A stretch of DNA of 23,351 nt from Spirochaetaceae bacterium (GTDB taxonomy: Bacteria > Spirochaetota > Spirochaetia > Treponematales > Breznakiellaceae). Within the stretch, counting starts at the first letter, position 1, and each line of letters opens with the position of its first letter. Location: positions 1 to 23,351 of the forward strand of contig JAIRZA010000036.1 in NCBI GenBank assembly GCA_031267475.1, written 5' to 3'. The notes below the pieces were generated by a model. The model saw only the letters and a list, made by a program, of their open reading frames with translations. It made no database searches and was not told the origin of the DNA. A program made the position numbers and the translations under genes. Positions 7,526-14,668 of this stretch are shown here, piece by piece.

Positions 7526-7930
7526 TCACCGTTCCTCTATAATGTCAGCCAGCATACTTTCAAACTTTTCAGGATTATCCCGCAGGCTTTTCTTGAACGC
7601 CTCCATAACTTTTTTATAGCGCCGCACAGCGTTCTTTACCGCCGTTTCTTTCATCTCGTCGGGTATCTCGCCCTGATACGCAAGCAGATTCTGATACAGC
7701 TTTAATATGAGGTTTAAAAGTATTTCTTCGTTTTCGTCTAATTTTGTTATCTTGTCATGCAGGTTTGAAAGGCTCCGCAATGTCAGGTTTCTATCGTCTA
7801 TATCTTTTTGTATGTGCGATATTAATATCTGCCTTATACATTCTGATACATTTTGTATATTATTCTCGCCGCAGTAACTGTCAAATAAACGTTTCTGCTC
7901 GTCCGTCAGGCGTACTGTCATCATCTTCAT
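7526..7930 (-). CDS. Ribbon-helix-helix protein, possible relaxosome accessory or regulator
   Basis: This is a 134-residue protein whose first 45 residues fit an RHH/CopG-type DNA-binding unit: strand MTVRLTDEQKRLFDSYC, then a helix, then NVSECIRQILISH. The rest is helical and charged, with a leucine-rich stretch (EEILLNLILKLYQNLL) suited to oligomerisation. Such proteins in conjugation modules often bind oriT or control the transfer operon; that role is inference. It lies between the virD4 and virB11 genes, 5 bp after virD4. No good ribosome site precedes the ATG at 7930, and Met3 or Met4 are alternative starts, so it probably depends on coupling. Confidence 0.75.
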   Translation of the reverse strand: MKMMTVRLTDEQKRLFDSYCGENNIQNVSECIRQILISHIQKDIDDRNLTLRSLSNLHDKITKLDENEEILLNLILKLYQNLLAYQGEIPDEMKETAVKNAVRRYKKVMEAFKKSLRDNPEKFESMLADIIEER

Positions 7931-7935
7931 TATTT

Positions 7936-10083
7936 TTACAAAGTATCCATTATTATCATTTCTTCTTCTTCTGATGTTTCTATTTCATCGTATTTTAACT
8001 TTTCATCCTCCGCCTCCGCGGAGTCGTTTTGATTTTTATTTCCTTCTTTTAGAAGTCTCATCTGTTCGTCAAACGTCATAAAGGCGGACTGGGTTTCTTC
8101 TTTTTCCTCCGGCAGCAGCGCGTCGGGCGGTATATCGTACCAATGCGCGGTCTTTTTATCTCGCTTTTTCTTTTCGAACTCCCATTCCTCGTCGCTCATT
8201 CCAAATAATTCTTTCCGGCTCGTAAACGCCGGCGGCGTCATCGCTTTCTCTTTGAAGCGCGCGTCTTCGTAATAAACACATTTTTTGCCGCGGTACGGCG
8301 GACGCCCCTGGCTTAGCAATATCATTTGGTCCAAACTCATTTTCATAGCTTCGTCGGGATTTATCAAATCTACGGCCTGTTCCTGCGCGGAAAGGCTCAT
8401 GTTGTCAAGACTGGTTGAAAACATTGAGCCGGAATTGCTCACGTTTTTTATCTTAACGGATTTTTTCCCTATCATTTCGGATATGAGTTTCGCGCTTTCA
8501 AACTCGCCGGGCGCGAACAGTATCGTATTCTGGCAGTGCGCCAAAAATGAATGCTCCCTGCCGTATAGATCTGTTAATTGATGCAGCGACTGGATTATCA
8601 AAAAATAATGTATGCCGTATCCGTTGTGTATGCCCATGTTCGTATGCAGTTCGTCATATTTTCCCAGTTTGTCAAACTCGTCCAGTATAAATAAAATCGG
8701 TATTTTTAATTTCCTGTCCGAGGCCTGCGTCTCGCCGCTTGAAAACTTTCTTGACATCAACAATATGAACATCCTGATTAACGGCGCTATACGGTCGCGG
8801 TCGCTGTTTGGCACTGTCAGATACAGCGATATTGGAACATCAGAGCTTTCAAACTCGCCGAGTGAAAATTCGCTGTCTTTTGAGTTTTCCCTTATCCGCG
8901 TGTCTTTGAATACAGCCAGCGCGTTGTTTACCGTCGACAACACGCTCGCCCCCTCCTTGTCCGGCCTTTTCGCTTGATTCCCCGCGCCCTCCACAACCTG
9001 CCGATGCGCCTCCGCGGAACAATGCGCCCCTTCTATCATCTGTTTGTATATGAACTGCGGATCGTCCGGCTTTTCGGGATTCACCTGCGCTAGAAAACTC
9101 GCTACGCCGGGCAGCGACTTATCTGCCCAGTCGCTTGTAAGGCAGTGTATTATCGCCGATGTTAGAAACTCCAGCGCCGCTATCCGAAAATGATCCGCGT
9201 TGCCTTCGCTTTTGCCTTTGCCAGCCGCCGGTGTTGTCAGTATGTCCGCTATCAAATTGGCGTCCGCGAAACTGTCCATGCCCCCGCGTATCTCCATCAT
9301 CGGATTGAAGTGATGCCCGCCGTCCCCGACCGGCGCGTAACGGTATATCTTGCTGAACTTTGAGCGAAATCCGCTTGTCAGATTGAAATTCTCGGCCTTA
9401 AAATCCAGCGCTATCACGCTTCCCGGATAGCTTAAAAGTGTTGGTATTACGCTTGACACGCCTTTGCCGCTCCGCGTGGGCGCGGCCAGCAGTACGTTGT
9501 ATGTTCCCGGCTGCGACAATACGCCGGACGCTTTGCGCAAATGCAGGCTCGTCAAATTTGACACCGGATTCCTTGACGCGCTTAGTTCGGCGTCCGCAAG
9601 CTCGCCGAGTATTACGCCGCCTTTTTTGCCAAGCAGCCCGGCTTCCGCTATGTCTTTTTTTGTTCCCCAGCGGGCTGTGCCGTATATGTTTTCCGCCCTA
9701 GACAGGAATCCGCGCATGAATGTTAATATCGTGTAAACTATCACCCCGGTTGAGCAAATTATCACCATTGGATAGCCGGCGCGTCCCAAATATGGATGGA
9801 TTTCCTCGAACCGGGGATGCCAGTACCGCGCCGCCCACAACAGTATTTGCCACGGTGGATACAGCGGATAATCTATTTTCATCACAGGTATATTCCTTAT
9901 TATATAAAACGGCCTGCCCGCCCATTCTTCCGTGTAATAAACTAAATACGCGAAGTATTGTGTGCTCGCCCATACCCCTATGAGCATTAACAGCACTACC
10001 ATTACTTTGTTTATTCCGGCTCTGAGCTGCTCGCTCTTTACGCTGGCTGGATCTCGCCGTAAAAATTCGTCTTTCTTTCCCAT
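7936..10083 (-). CDS. virD4: VirD4/TraG-family type IV coupling protein
   Basis: This is a 715-residue coupling ATPase that links the relaxase-DNA complex to the transfer channel. There are N-terminal membrane segments at about 26-50 and 104-124, then Walker A APTRSGKGVS (201-210) and Walker B ILFILDEFDKLG (463-474). Conserved TraG/VirD4 stretches are present, including YGTARWGTKKDI (134-145) and GSVIALDFKAEN (221-232). The acidic C-terminal tail (EIETSEEEEMIIMD) may serve substrate binding. It overlaps the metallopeptidase gene upstream by 46 bp, with GAAGGGCG before its ATG. The protein is full length with no disrupted motif. Confidence 0.95.
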   Translation of the reverse strand: MGKKDEFLRRDPASVKSEQLRAGINKVMVVLLMLIGVWASTQYFAYLVYYTEEWAGRPFYIIRNIPVMKIDYPLYPPWQILLWAARYWHPRFEEIHPYLGRAGYPMVIICSTGVIVYTILTFMRGFLSRAENIYGTARWGTKKDIAEAGLLGKKGGVILGELADAELSASRNPVSNLTSLHLRKASGVLSQPGTYNVLLAAPTRSGKGVSSVIPTLLSYPGSVIALDFKAENFNLTSGFRSKFSKIYRYAPVGDGGHHFNPMMEIRGGMDSFADANLIADILTTPAAGKGKSEGNADHFRIAALEFLTSAIIHCLTSDWADKSLPGVASFLAQVNPEKPDDPQFIYKQMIEGAHCSAEAHRQVVEGAGNQAKRPDKEGASVLSTVNNALAVFKDTRIRENSKDSEFSLGEFESSDVPISLYLTVPNSDRDRIAPLIRMFILLMSRKFSSGETQASDRKLKIPILFILDEFDKLGKYDELHTNMGIHNGYGIHYFLIIQSLHQLTDLYGREHSFLAHCQNTILFAPGEFESAKLISEMIGKKSVKIKNVSNSGSMFSTSLDNMSLSAQEQAVDLINPDEAMKMSLDQMILLSQGRPPYRGKKCVYYEDARFKEKAMTPPAFTSRKELFGMSDEEWEFEKKKRDKKTAHWYDIPPDALLPEEKEETQSAFMTFDEQMRLLKEGNKNQNDSAEAEDEKLKYDEIETSEEEEMIIMDTL

Positions 10084-10874
10084 TCTTTTCGCCCTTCGCT
10101 TTTTTCGTCTATTTCTTTTGTTATTTCTTCGAGTCTGTCTTTTAACGCTTCTATCGTTCTGTTTATACGGCCGCGCTCCAGCGTCAGCCGCTCTATTTCG
10201 TTTGTCTTTACTTCGCGCGCGTCAGCGCGCTCGTATTTTATTTGCGCTACGCTTTTTCCCGCTCTGCCGCTTCTTATTATAGCCGCGCGCTTTTCGCTGT
10301 TTTTTTCACGCGCCGCTTCTTCTTGTATATCCGCCCCGACCCCGCAGTCCCCCAGATTTCGCGCGGCTGCGGCTCTGATCATGCCGGCGCGGGATATTTG
10401 CGCCCGCCGTTCCACTATATCTTCCGTTCTTAAACCTTTCTTCCCGCAGGCTTCGTTGATTTTTATTATTACTTCCCCTAATTTTCGTTGCAGGCGGGCT
10501 GTTTCTTTGCTTATATCACGCGCTTCTTCTATTAGTTTTTTCATGTCTTCGTCTATATCAGGGGCGTATATCCCGGCTTCCTCCGCTTTATCTACTAAAT
10601 CATAAAATACCGCCCAGAAAAGATTCGTATGCGCCCGCGTCGTCTTTTCCCCGCGTTCTGTATTCTGAATATGGTGCGCCAGTTCGTGTATCGCCGTATA
10701 CATTAAAAGGTTGTCGTTTTCAAAATTTTTGTCGTGGATTACTATTTCACAGCAGGCGGGTTTGTACAGCCCGTTTATTTTCCCGCTCTTCTTCCCGCTG
10801 AATACAACCGTATATTTCTCTTTTGTTTCATACAGCTTTCCCAATTCCTCTTTTACTTCCTGCCCGTTTAGCAT
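10038..10874 (-). CDS. Zincin-type metallopeptidase with coiled-coil tail
   Basis: This is a 278-residue protein. Residues 1-100 form a small zinc-peptidase-like domain with HELAH (63-67) and a possible third ligand in AHTNLFW (His82). That spacing recalls SprT-like or related minimal metallopeptidases. From about 105 to the end it is charged and helical, with heptad-like stretches at 105-150 and 225-262 that predict coiled coil. There is no signal peptide, so it probably acts in the cytoplasm. The gene starts after GGAAGGA and overlaps virD4 by 46 bp, which ties it firmly to the transfer operon. A protease at this place is not part of the standard VirB/D4 set; it might process the relaxase or act on entering DNA-protein complexes, as speculation. 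Confidence 0.8.
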   Translation of the reverse strand: MLNGQEVKEELGKLYETKEKYTVVFSGKKSGKINGLYKPACCEIVIHDKNFENDNLLMYTAIHELAHHIQNTERGEKTTRAHTNLFWAVFYDLVDKAEEAGIYAPDIDEDMKKLIEEARDISKETARLQRKLGEVIIKINEACGKKGLRTEDIVERRAQISRAGMIRAAAARNLGDCGVGADIQEEAAREKNSEKRAAIIRSGRAGKSVAQIKYERADAREVKTNEIERLTLERGRINRTIEALKDRLEEITKEIDEKSEGRKEWERKTNFYGEIQPA

Positions 10875-10912
10875 TTAAGCGTCCTTCCTAATTTTGCGGT
10901 TTCAAGCGCTTG

Positions 10913-10931
10913 TTGTTCGACAACTGAAGTT
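10913..10931. repeat. Second copy of the TTGTTCGACAA half-palindrome
   Basis: TTGTTCGACAACTGAAGTT repeats the left arm and spacer of the inverted repeat at 6343-6370 with one substitution. It lacks the right arm. It overlaps the stop of the upstream unknown gene (10931) and lies in the 56-bp gap before the metallopeptidase gene. Two copies in gaps of one operon suggest a common binding site or a dispersed repeat. Confidence 0.65.
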
Positions 10932-11194
10932 CAAAAACCTTCCCGGCCTTCTCGTGTTTGAAATTCCGCAAACATTTCATGCAAAGCCCCCGCGATGTTT
11001 TTTCCCCTCTTGCCGCTGCAATCCAGCGGCCGCACATCATAAGGCGGCGCGTCCGGACAGCCGCCGTCCAGCAAAACCAATATGCTGAAGGCGGTTCCTT
11101 CGCATTTTTCGGCGCTGGTTCTATCCTCGTTTTTCGCCAAATACCATACAGTATCCGACACCGCTTCTATAAACTTTTTTTCCGCCGCGTTCAT
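10931..11194 (-). CDS. Conserved-looking small protein of unknown function
   Basis: This is an 87-residue soluble protein with the segment EKCEGTAFSILVLLDGG (29-45 or so) followed by a Pro/Asp-rich part. It resembles short proteins I recall from mobile elements and phages of Clostridia, with a 'FSIL.LLDG..P.fdv.P' core, but no function is known to me. GAGGGCGG precedes the ATG. It is preceded by a 106-bp gap holding a 12-base homopolymer and followed by the repeat copy at 10913. It belongs by orientation to the conjugation run. Confidence 0.75.
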   Translation of the reverse strand: MNAAEKKFIEAVSDTVWYLAKNEDRTSAEKCEGTAFSILVLLDGGCPDAPPYDVRPLDCSGKRGKNIAGALHEMFAEFQTREGREGF

Positions 11195-11233
11195 TCCGCC
11201 CTCTCATTTATAGCAAATGTTAAATTCTTCTTG

Positions 11234-11245
11234 CCCCCCCCCCCC
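11234..11245. repeat. 12-base poly-C (poly-G on minus strand) tract in an intergenic gap
   Basis: Twelve consecutive C residues lie 40 bases upstream of the ATG at 11194 and after the nusG-like stop. On the coding (minus) strand it is a G12 run. Such tracts change length easily by slipped-strand mispairing, and in treponemes poly-G runs near promoters change transcription. No convincing promoter hexamers with the tract in their spacer were found here. Confidence 0.8.
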
Positions 11246-11266
11246 ATCGTCGACACAATATATACC

Positions 11267-11286
11267 AAAAAAATACGGCGCCGCAT
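11267..11286 (-). terminator. Possible terminator after the NusG-like gene
   Basis: On the minus strand a short stem around the palindrome CGGCGCCG (11276-11283) with flanking AT/TA pairs is followed by seven T residues. The stem is weak (about five pairs if a four-base loop is allowed, including a G-T pair), so termination would be partial. It would separate the NusG-like gene from the downstream transfer genes, a place where antitermination would matter. Confidence 0.35.
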
Positions 11287-11300
11287 ACAAAAATATCTTT

Positions 11301-11828
11301 CTAAATATGCTTTATCTCTTTTATTGAAAAATCCACATATACGTTTTCGTTGAATAATTTCAGACTTATTCGCGCCCGCCCCTTCCTTCGGTTTACACTT
11401 GATATATCTCCCTCCATGCCTTTTAAGACGCCGCTTATTACCTCTATCCGGTCTTTCTCATTAAAATAAACGATGGAATTTTCTATTGTCGCGTTTGGAA
11501 AGTTTATAAACTTCTGTATAAGTTCCTTATCGCGCCCTTTTAGCGGAGTGATATTATTGTTTGCTTTCAAAAACCTTAAAAATCCTTCTGTCTCGCGAAA
11601 CGCCTGTTGATAGTTTTTTATATCCCCTTCCGGTATTTTTATGAATAAGTACCCGCTGAATATCCCTTTCTTCACCCGCCGCGTCTCGCCGCGCTTGCGT
11701 TCTTCCAGTTCTCGTTTGGGGTAGTATATTTCCACATTGTCAAAATCTCCGCGCAAACGGCGAAAACTGTTTATATACTTATCTTCCCGACCGGTTAACA
11801 CCTGCGCCGCGTATATTTCCCTATCCAT
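11301..11828 (-). CDS. NusG-paralogue transcription antiterminator (LoaP/ActX-like)
   Basis: This is a 175-residue protein with the two-domain layout of NusG. The NGN domain spans about 1-110, with AAQVLTGREDKY near the start, GIFSGYLFIKIP (55-66, matching the family's 'PGYLF' strand) and TEGFLRFL (80-87). A KOW domain follows at about 125-157 (DRIEVISGVLKGMEGDI). It lacks the length and context of housekeeping NusG, which normally sits beside secE/rplK. Specialised paralogues such as LoaP, RfaH and plasmid ActX act on long operons. Its position at the head of the large transfer run suggests that it drives read-through of that run. GGGGAG precedes the ATG, and it overlaps the upstream small membrane gene by 8 bp. 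Confidence 0.85.
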   Translation of the reverse strand: MDREIYAAQVLTGREDKYINSFRRLRGDFDNVEIYYPKRELEERKRGETRRVKKGIFSGYLFIKIPEGDIKNYQQAFRETEGFLRFLKANNNITPLKGRDKELIQKFINFPNATIENSIVYFNEKDRIEVISGVLKGMEGDISSVNRRKGRARISLKLFNENVYVDFSIKEIKHI

Positions 11829-12060
11829 GTCTCCCCGTCCGTAAAAGCATAATTATCAATAAAACCGGACACAGGCTTGCTATTATTTTTAATAATATTA
11901 TTCCTGTGAATAAACATATTCCCGCCTTTATTAAAAATATTTTTATCTCTTTCCGCCGCCGCCGCTCTTTAAGATATTCGGTCATTGAATAATCATAGGC
12001 CGCTCCCGGAAACTCCCGGTCAAGCTCTTCCAGCGCCGCTCTGTAATCATTATCTGTCAT
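11821..12060 (-). CDS. Small membrane protein of unknown function
   Basis: This is a 79-residue protein with a soluble N-terminal half (to about 38, ending in a basic RRRRK stretch), then a hydrophobic hairpin or single long segment (IFLIKAGICLFTGIILL, then IIASLCPVLLIIMLL) and a short RTGRHG tail. AAAGGAG precedes the ATG. It overlaps the relaxase gene by 11 bp and the NusG-like gene by 8 bp, so all three are co-translated. No family is recognised. Inner-membrane location with the basic stretch in the cytoplasm is predicted. Confidence 0.75.
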   Translation of the reverse strand: MTDNDYRAALEELDREFPGAAYDYSMTEYLKERRRRKEIKIFLIKAGICLFTGIILLKIIASLCPVLLIIMLLRTGRHG

Positions 12061-13285
12061 ATCCCGCTCCTTTGCCGCGTTCCGCGTTTGTCATTTTTAT
12101 TACTGCATCCGCGAGCGGGCTGGTGTACCCCTCTTTTTTTATTTCTCGTTCAAGGCTTTCCATCGTCCGTTGATTGATGAACGGGCGCAGCCGCCCCGCC
12201 TGATTTTTCCACGACTTTACGCTTACGGCGTCTTTCTCTTTCACCCCTTCCGGCTTGTTAAACAGCGGCACAAAGTACGCGGCTCCGTTTATCCCTTCCA
12301 GCAGTATCGCGTGATTGTCGCTTACGTCGTCCGTCTTATATATTTTTGTTACTCTGCCTGTTATCATCCCGTGCTTCGCCGGCTCGTATAATTTTAGGTT
12401 CAGCGCGTTTGTATATTTGAGCTCCCTCCGCGAATCTAAATAACAGTTGTATCTTCCCTGTATCCGCAGTTCTTCTTCCCAATTTTTTTTCACCGTGTAA
12501 TGTCCGCTGTCCCACTCGCACAACCCCAACCCTTGTAAATGTCCTATCCTGTTGATAAAACGATTTTTCTTATCGCTCCCGCCCGCGTATTCAAGATATA
12601 TTTTGTTCCCGATTATTATGCCTTTCAATTTTTCATCCAGTTTTGTCCAGCGATCCGCGTAAGCCTCTTTTTCTTTGTCCGACTTCAATTCGGAAGGCGT
12701 CCGCGATCCTATCATCGCGGTGCATAAATCTCTCGCGGTCTCTCTCATATATGTTTTTACTATGTCGCGTCCTATAATTATATCTTTCCCGTCTTTATCC
12801 GCGCCGTTGACGAGTATGTGGGCGTGTGGATGCGCTGTGTTGTAATGCTCGGCGGCCTGCCAGTACAGTTTATATCCTGTTTGCAGCTCCAGCCGTTTTA
12901 CGAAACTTTTCACCAATGTCCGCAGGTCTGCGTCTCTCGACTGCGGCGACAGGAATATCCTGAAGTTTTTCGCGCTCATGTTTTGATAGTATTCGCGCGC
13001 CGGCGTTCCGTAGAGCTCCGCTCTCCCGCCGTCTTTCCCGGTTCCCTCGCGTCTTAAATAATTGAATAATTGCGCCTTATGCGCCTCAAGGCTTTTGGAG
13101 TAATGCATTTTTACCACGCAGTTCTGCCTTATATCTTTTATCCGCCGGATGCCGCCGCCACGCCCGCCGCCGCCTCCTGCGCGCATCAGCGCTCTTAGGC
13201 TTGTCCGGCGCTTCCCGCGATTCACGGGCGAGCGAAAACGCGGGTCTATCTTATATTCTTTGTCTTCAAATATAAAATGTTTCAT
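12050..13285 (-). CDS. Relaxase, MOBP/DUF3363-like
   Basis: This is a 411-residue DNA-nicking relaxase. The N-terminal half follows the DUF3363/VirD2-type relaxases I know from proteobacterial integrative elements. It has a Gly/Arg-rich stretch (36-50), VVKMHYSKS, then QLFNYLRREG with Tyr76 a candidate nicking residue, RIFLSPQ (109-115), and the HUH metal site HYNTAHPHAHILVNG (147-161, with His152, His154 and His156). GKDIIIGRDIV follows, as in that family. It would cleave oriT and lead the strand through VirD4 into the T4SS. It starts within an ATGA overlap with the upstream membrane-protein gene and has little ribosome site of its own. The C-terminal 150 residues (VTKIYKTDD, then AYFVPLFNK) match the family's beta-rich tail only loosely. 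Confidence 0.88.
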   Translation of the reverse strand: MKHFIFEDKEYKIDPRFRSPVNRGKRRTSLRALMRAGGGGGRGGGIRRIKDIRQNCVVKMHYSKSLEAHKAQLFNYLRREGTGKDGGRAELYGTPAREYYQNMSAKNFRIFLSPQSRDADLRTLVKSFVKRLELQTGYKLYWQAAEHYNTAHPHAHILVNGADKDGKDIIIGRDIVKTYMRETARDLCTAMIGSRTPSELKSDKEKEAYADRWTKLDEKLKGIIIGNKIYLEYAGGSDKKNRFINRIGHLQGLGLCEWDSGHYTVKKNWEEELRIQGRYNCYLDSRRELKYTNALNLKLYEPAKHGMITGRVTKIYKTDDVSDNHAILLEGINGAAYFVPLFNKPEGVKEKDAVSVKSWKNQAGRLRPFINQRTMESLEREIKKEGYTSPLADAVIKMTNAERGKGAGYDR

Positions 13286-13692
13286 TTTTCTATCATCAGT
13301 ATGTACGTCTTATATATGCGCCATGACGCAAACTGTGTTAATACCGCCGTCGCGGCTGTTATTATTCCGGCTTTCCAGTTGACCACCGTCAGGCTGATAA
13401 TTATTGTCAGTATCGCTACTATCAAAAAACAGCTTAGATTTCCTATGCTTTTTATTATGTGGTAAAAACTTAATCCGCCGCCGCCGCTTAGTATCTCAAA
13501 TCGCCGGATTGACCCTTCATCCACGCCGCCCCGCGTCATTCGCGCCCGCTCGTACAGTTCTATTTTCTCTTTGAAATCAATGCTTGCTGCCGCTTTCCAT
13601 TCCCCGCCGGCGTATCTTACCACCCACCCTAACGCCTCCTTCCCGCACGCCCAGCTCAGCGCCTCGTCTCCGCTCATGTATCTGCGTCTCAT
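13282..13692 (-). CDS. Membrane protein of unknown function upstream of the relaxase
   Basis: This is a 136-residue protein with a soluble N-terminal part of about 80 residues (RRRYMSGDEALSWACGKEAL, a Gly-rich turn near 70) and two C-terminal membrane segments (LSCFLIVAILTIIISLTVV and GIITAATAVLTQFASW). The ATG at 13692 is preferred because it has GAAGGTGA before it; a GTG two codons upstream would overlap that site. The stop overlaps the relaxase start in an ATGA. No family is recognised. The tight link to the relaxase suggests a mobilisation-related membrane role. Confidence 0.75.
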   Translation of the reverse strand: MRRRYMSGDEALSWACGKEALGWVVRYAGGEWKAAASIDFKEKIELYERARMTRGGVDEGSIRRFEILSGGGGLSFYHIIKSIGNLSCFLIVAILTIIISLTVVNWKAGIITAATAVLTQFASWRIYKTYILMIEK

Positions 13693-13698
13693 GCTCAC

Positions 13699-13825
13699 CT
13701 TCGTTTTTATGTCTGTTAAGGGCGGGGGGCGGATTTTCCCCGCCGTTTCCCGGCTTAAACGCCGGCCGGCCCCTCGGCTTTTCCCCGCCGTGTTCCTGTC
13801 GCTTTAATCCTGTTTCTTAAAGAAT
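13699..13825. other. GC-rich gap with hairpins between parB and the transfer genes
   Basis: This 127-bp gap has a perfect CCGGC-TTAAAC-GCCGG hairpin (13750-13765), a G-rich stretch (GGGCGGGGGGCGG near 13721-13733) able to pair with CCCCGCC nearby, and GGCGGGGAAAA twice on the minus strand. No T-run follows. It is the only long gap between the partition genes and the mobilisation genes, so it is a candidate leader where the NusG paralogue could be recruited, or a promoter region. Neither is proven by the sequence. Confidence 0.4.
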
Positions 13826-14668
13826 TCATATCAGTTTTTGCGCCAGCTCGCAGGCCGCTCTCACATTCTCCGCTTTTTCCATGTCGTCAAAAATACCGCC
13901 CTCGTTCGCTTTTAGAAACTCTTTTAACAGCCGGTTTATCTCTTCCAACATGGCTTTTATCGATACAGGCATTTCCGGTTTTACTACTTCGCGGTTTAAC
14001 AGCGGCGATACGGGCGCGGCTCCTTTTTCGGCGGCGGCTTCTTCGTCAGCGCGGGTTGTTCTTTCCGGCTCGGCTTGACGCGGCTTTGACGGTTTCGGCT
14101 CCTTTTCTGTTATTTTGTTGTACGCCTGATTTATGCTTATTTCTCCATGCCGTACTTGTTCTTTTACGGGATCCGGCGCTTTGTTGTTTACTTCCTGCGC
14201 GCGGTACAGTGTTGTCCGGCTCACTCCTAAGTCTTTGGCGACTTCGCTCCTGTTCTTGCCGCCGTTCTTCATCGTATCCAGTATTGACGCTATCTCCATC
14301 AATGCCGCCGCGGTTAAATTCCGGCGGTTTAATTGTCTTGTTAATGTATATACTTTCGCCTCGCCGGCGTCCGCAAATTCTTTTTCTTCTACTAGAACTT
14401 CATCAATCCCAGCCTCAAGCGCCGCTTTTAAGCGGGTGTGCCCGTCTACTACACACCCGGACTCTTTCCACAGCACCAGCGGCTCGGATTTGTCATACCC
14501 CGCCGCTATCATCGAATCCCGTATCTTTTCTACTACTCCTCTGTCGTTCTCAAACAGTTTCGCTATGTCGGGATTTATCTTTATATCCTTCGGATCCATC
14601 CATTTAGCGTACGCCTCGGCACCGGCGTTAGACCCGGCCGTCTGTGTGTACTTTGACAGTTTGGACAT
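13826..14668 (-). CDS. parB: ParB-like partition/nuclease-domain protein
   Basis: This is a 280-residue protein with a ParB N-terminal domain (about 23-110) including the box VVDGHTRLKAALEAG (73-87). A helix-turn-helix follows (NRSEVAKDLGVSRTTLYRAQ, 139-158), then a Pro/Lys/Glu-rich linker (about 185-225) and a short C-terminal helical region likely to dimerise. It would bind a centromere-like site and work with the ParA encoded immediately upstream. The ATG at 14668 overlaps the parA stop by one base and has GGGGAGG before it. A longer in-phase frame runs into parA and is rejected. The pair points to a plasmid-like or integrative element that is actively partitioned. Confidence 0.9.
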   Translation of the reverse strand: MSKLSKYTQTAGSNAGAEAYAKWMDPKDIKINPDIAKLFENDRGVVEKIRDSMIAAGYDKSEPLVLWKESGCVVDGHTRLKAALEAGIDEVLVEEKEFADAGEAKVYTLTRQLNRRNLTAAALMEIASILDTMKNGGKNRSEVAKDLGVSRTTLYRAQEVNNKAPDPVKEQVRHGEISINQAYNKITEKEPKPSKPRQAEPERTTRADEEAAAEKGAAPVSPLLNREVVKPEMPVSIKAMLEEINRLLKEFLKANEGGIFDDMEKAENVRAACELAQKLI

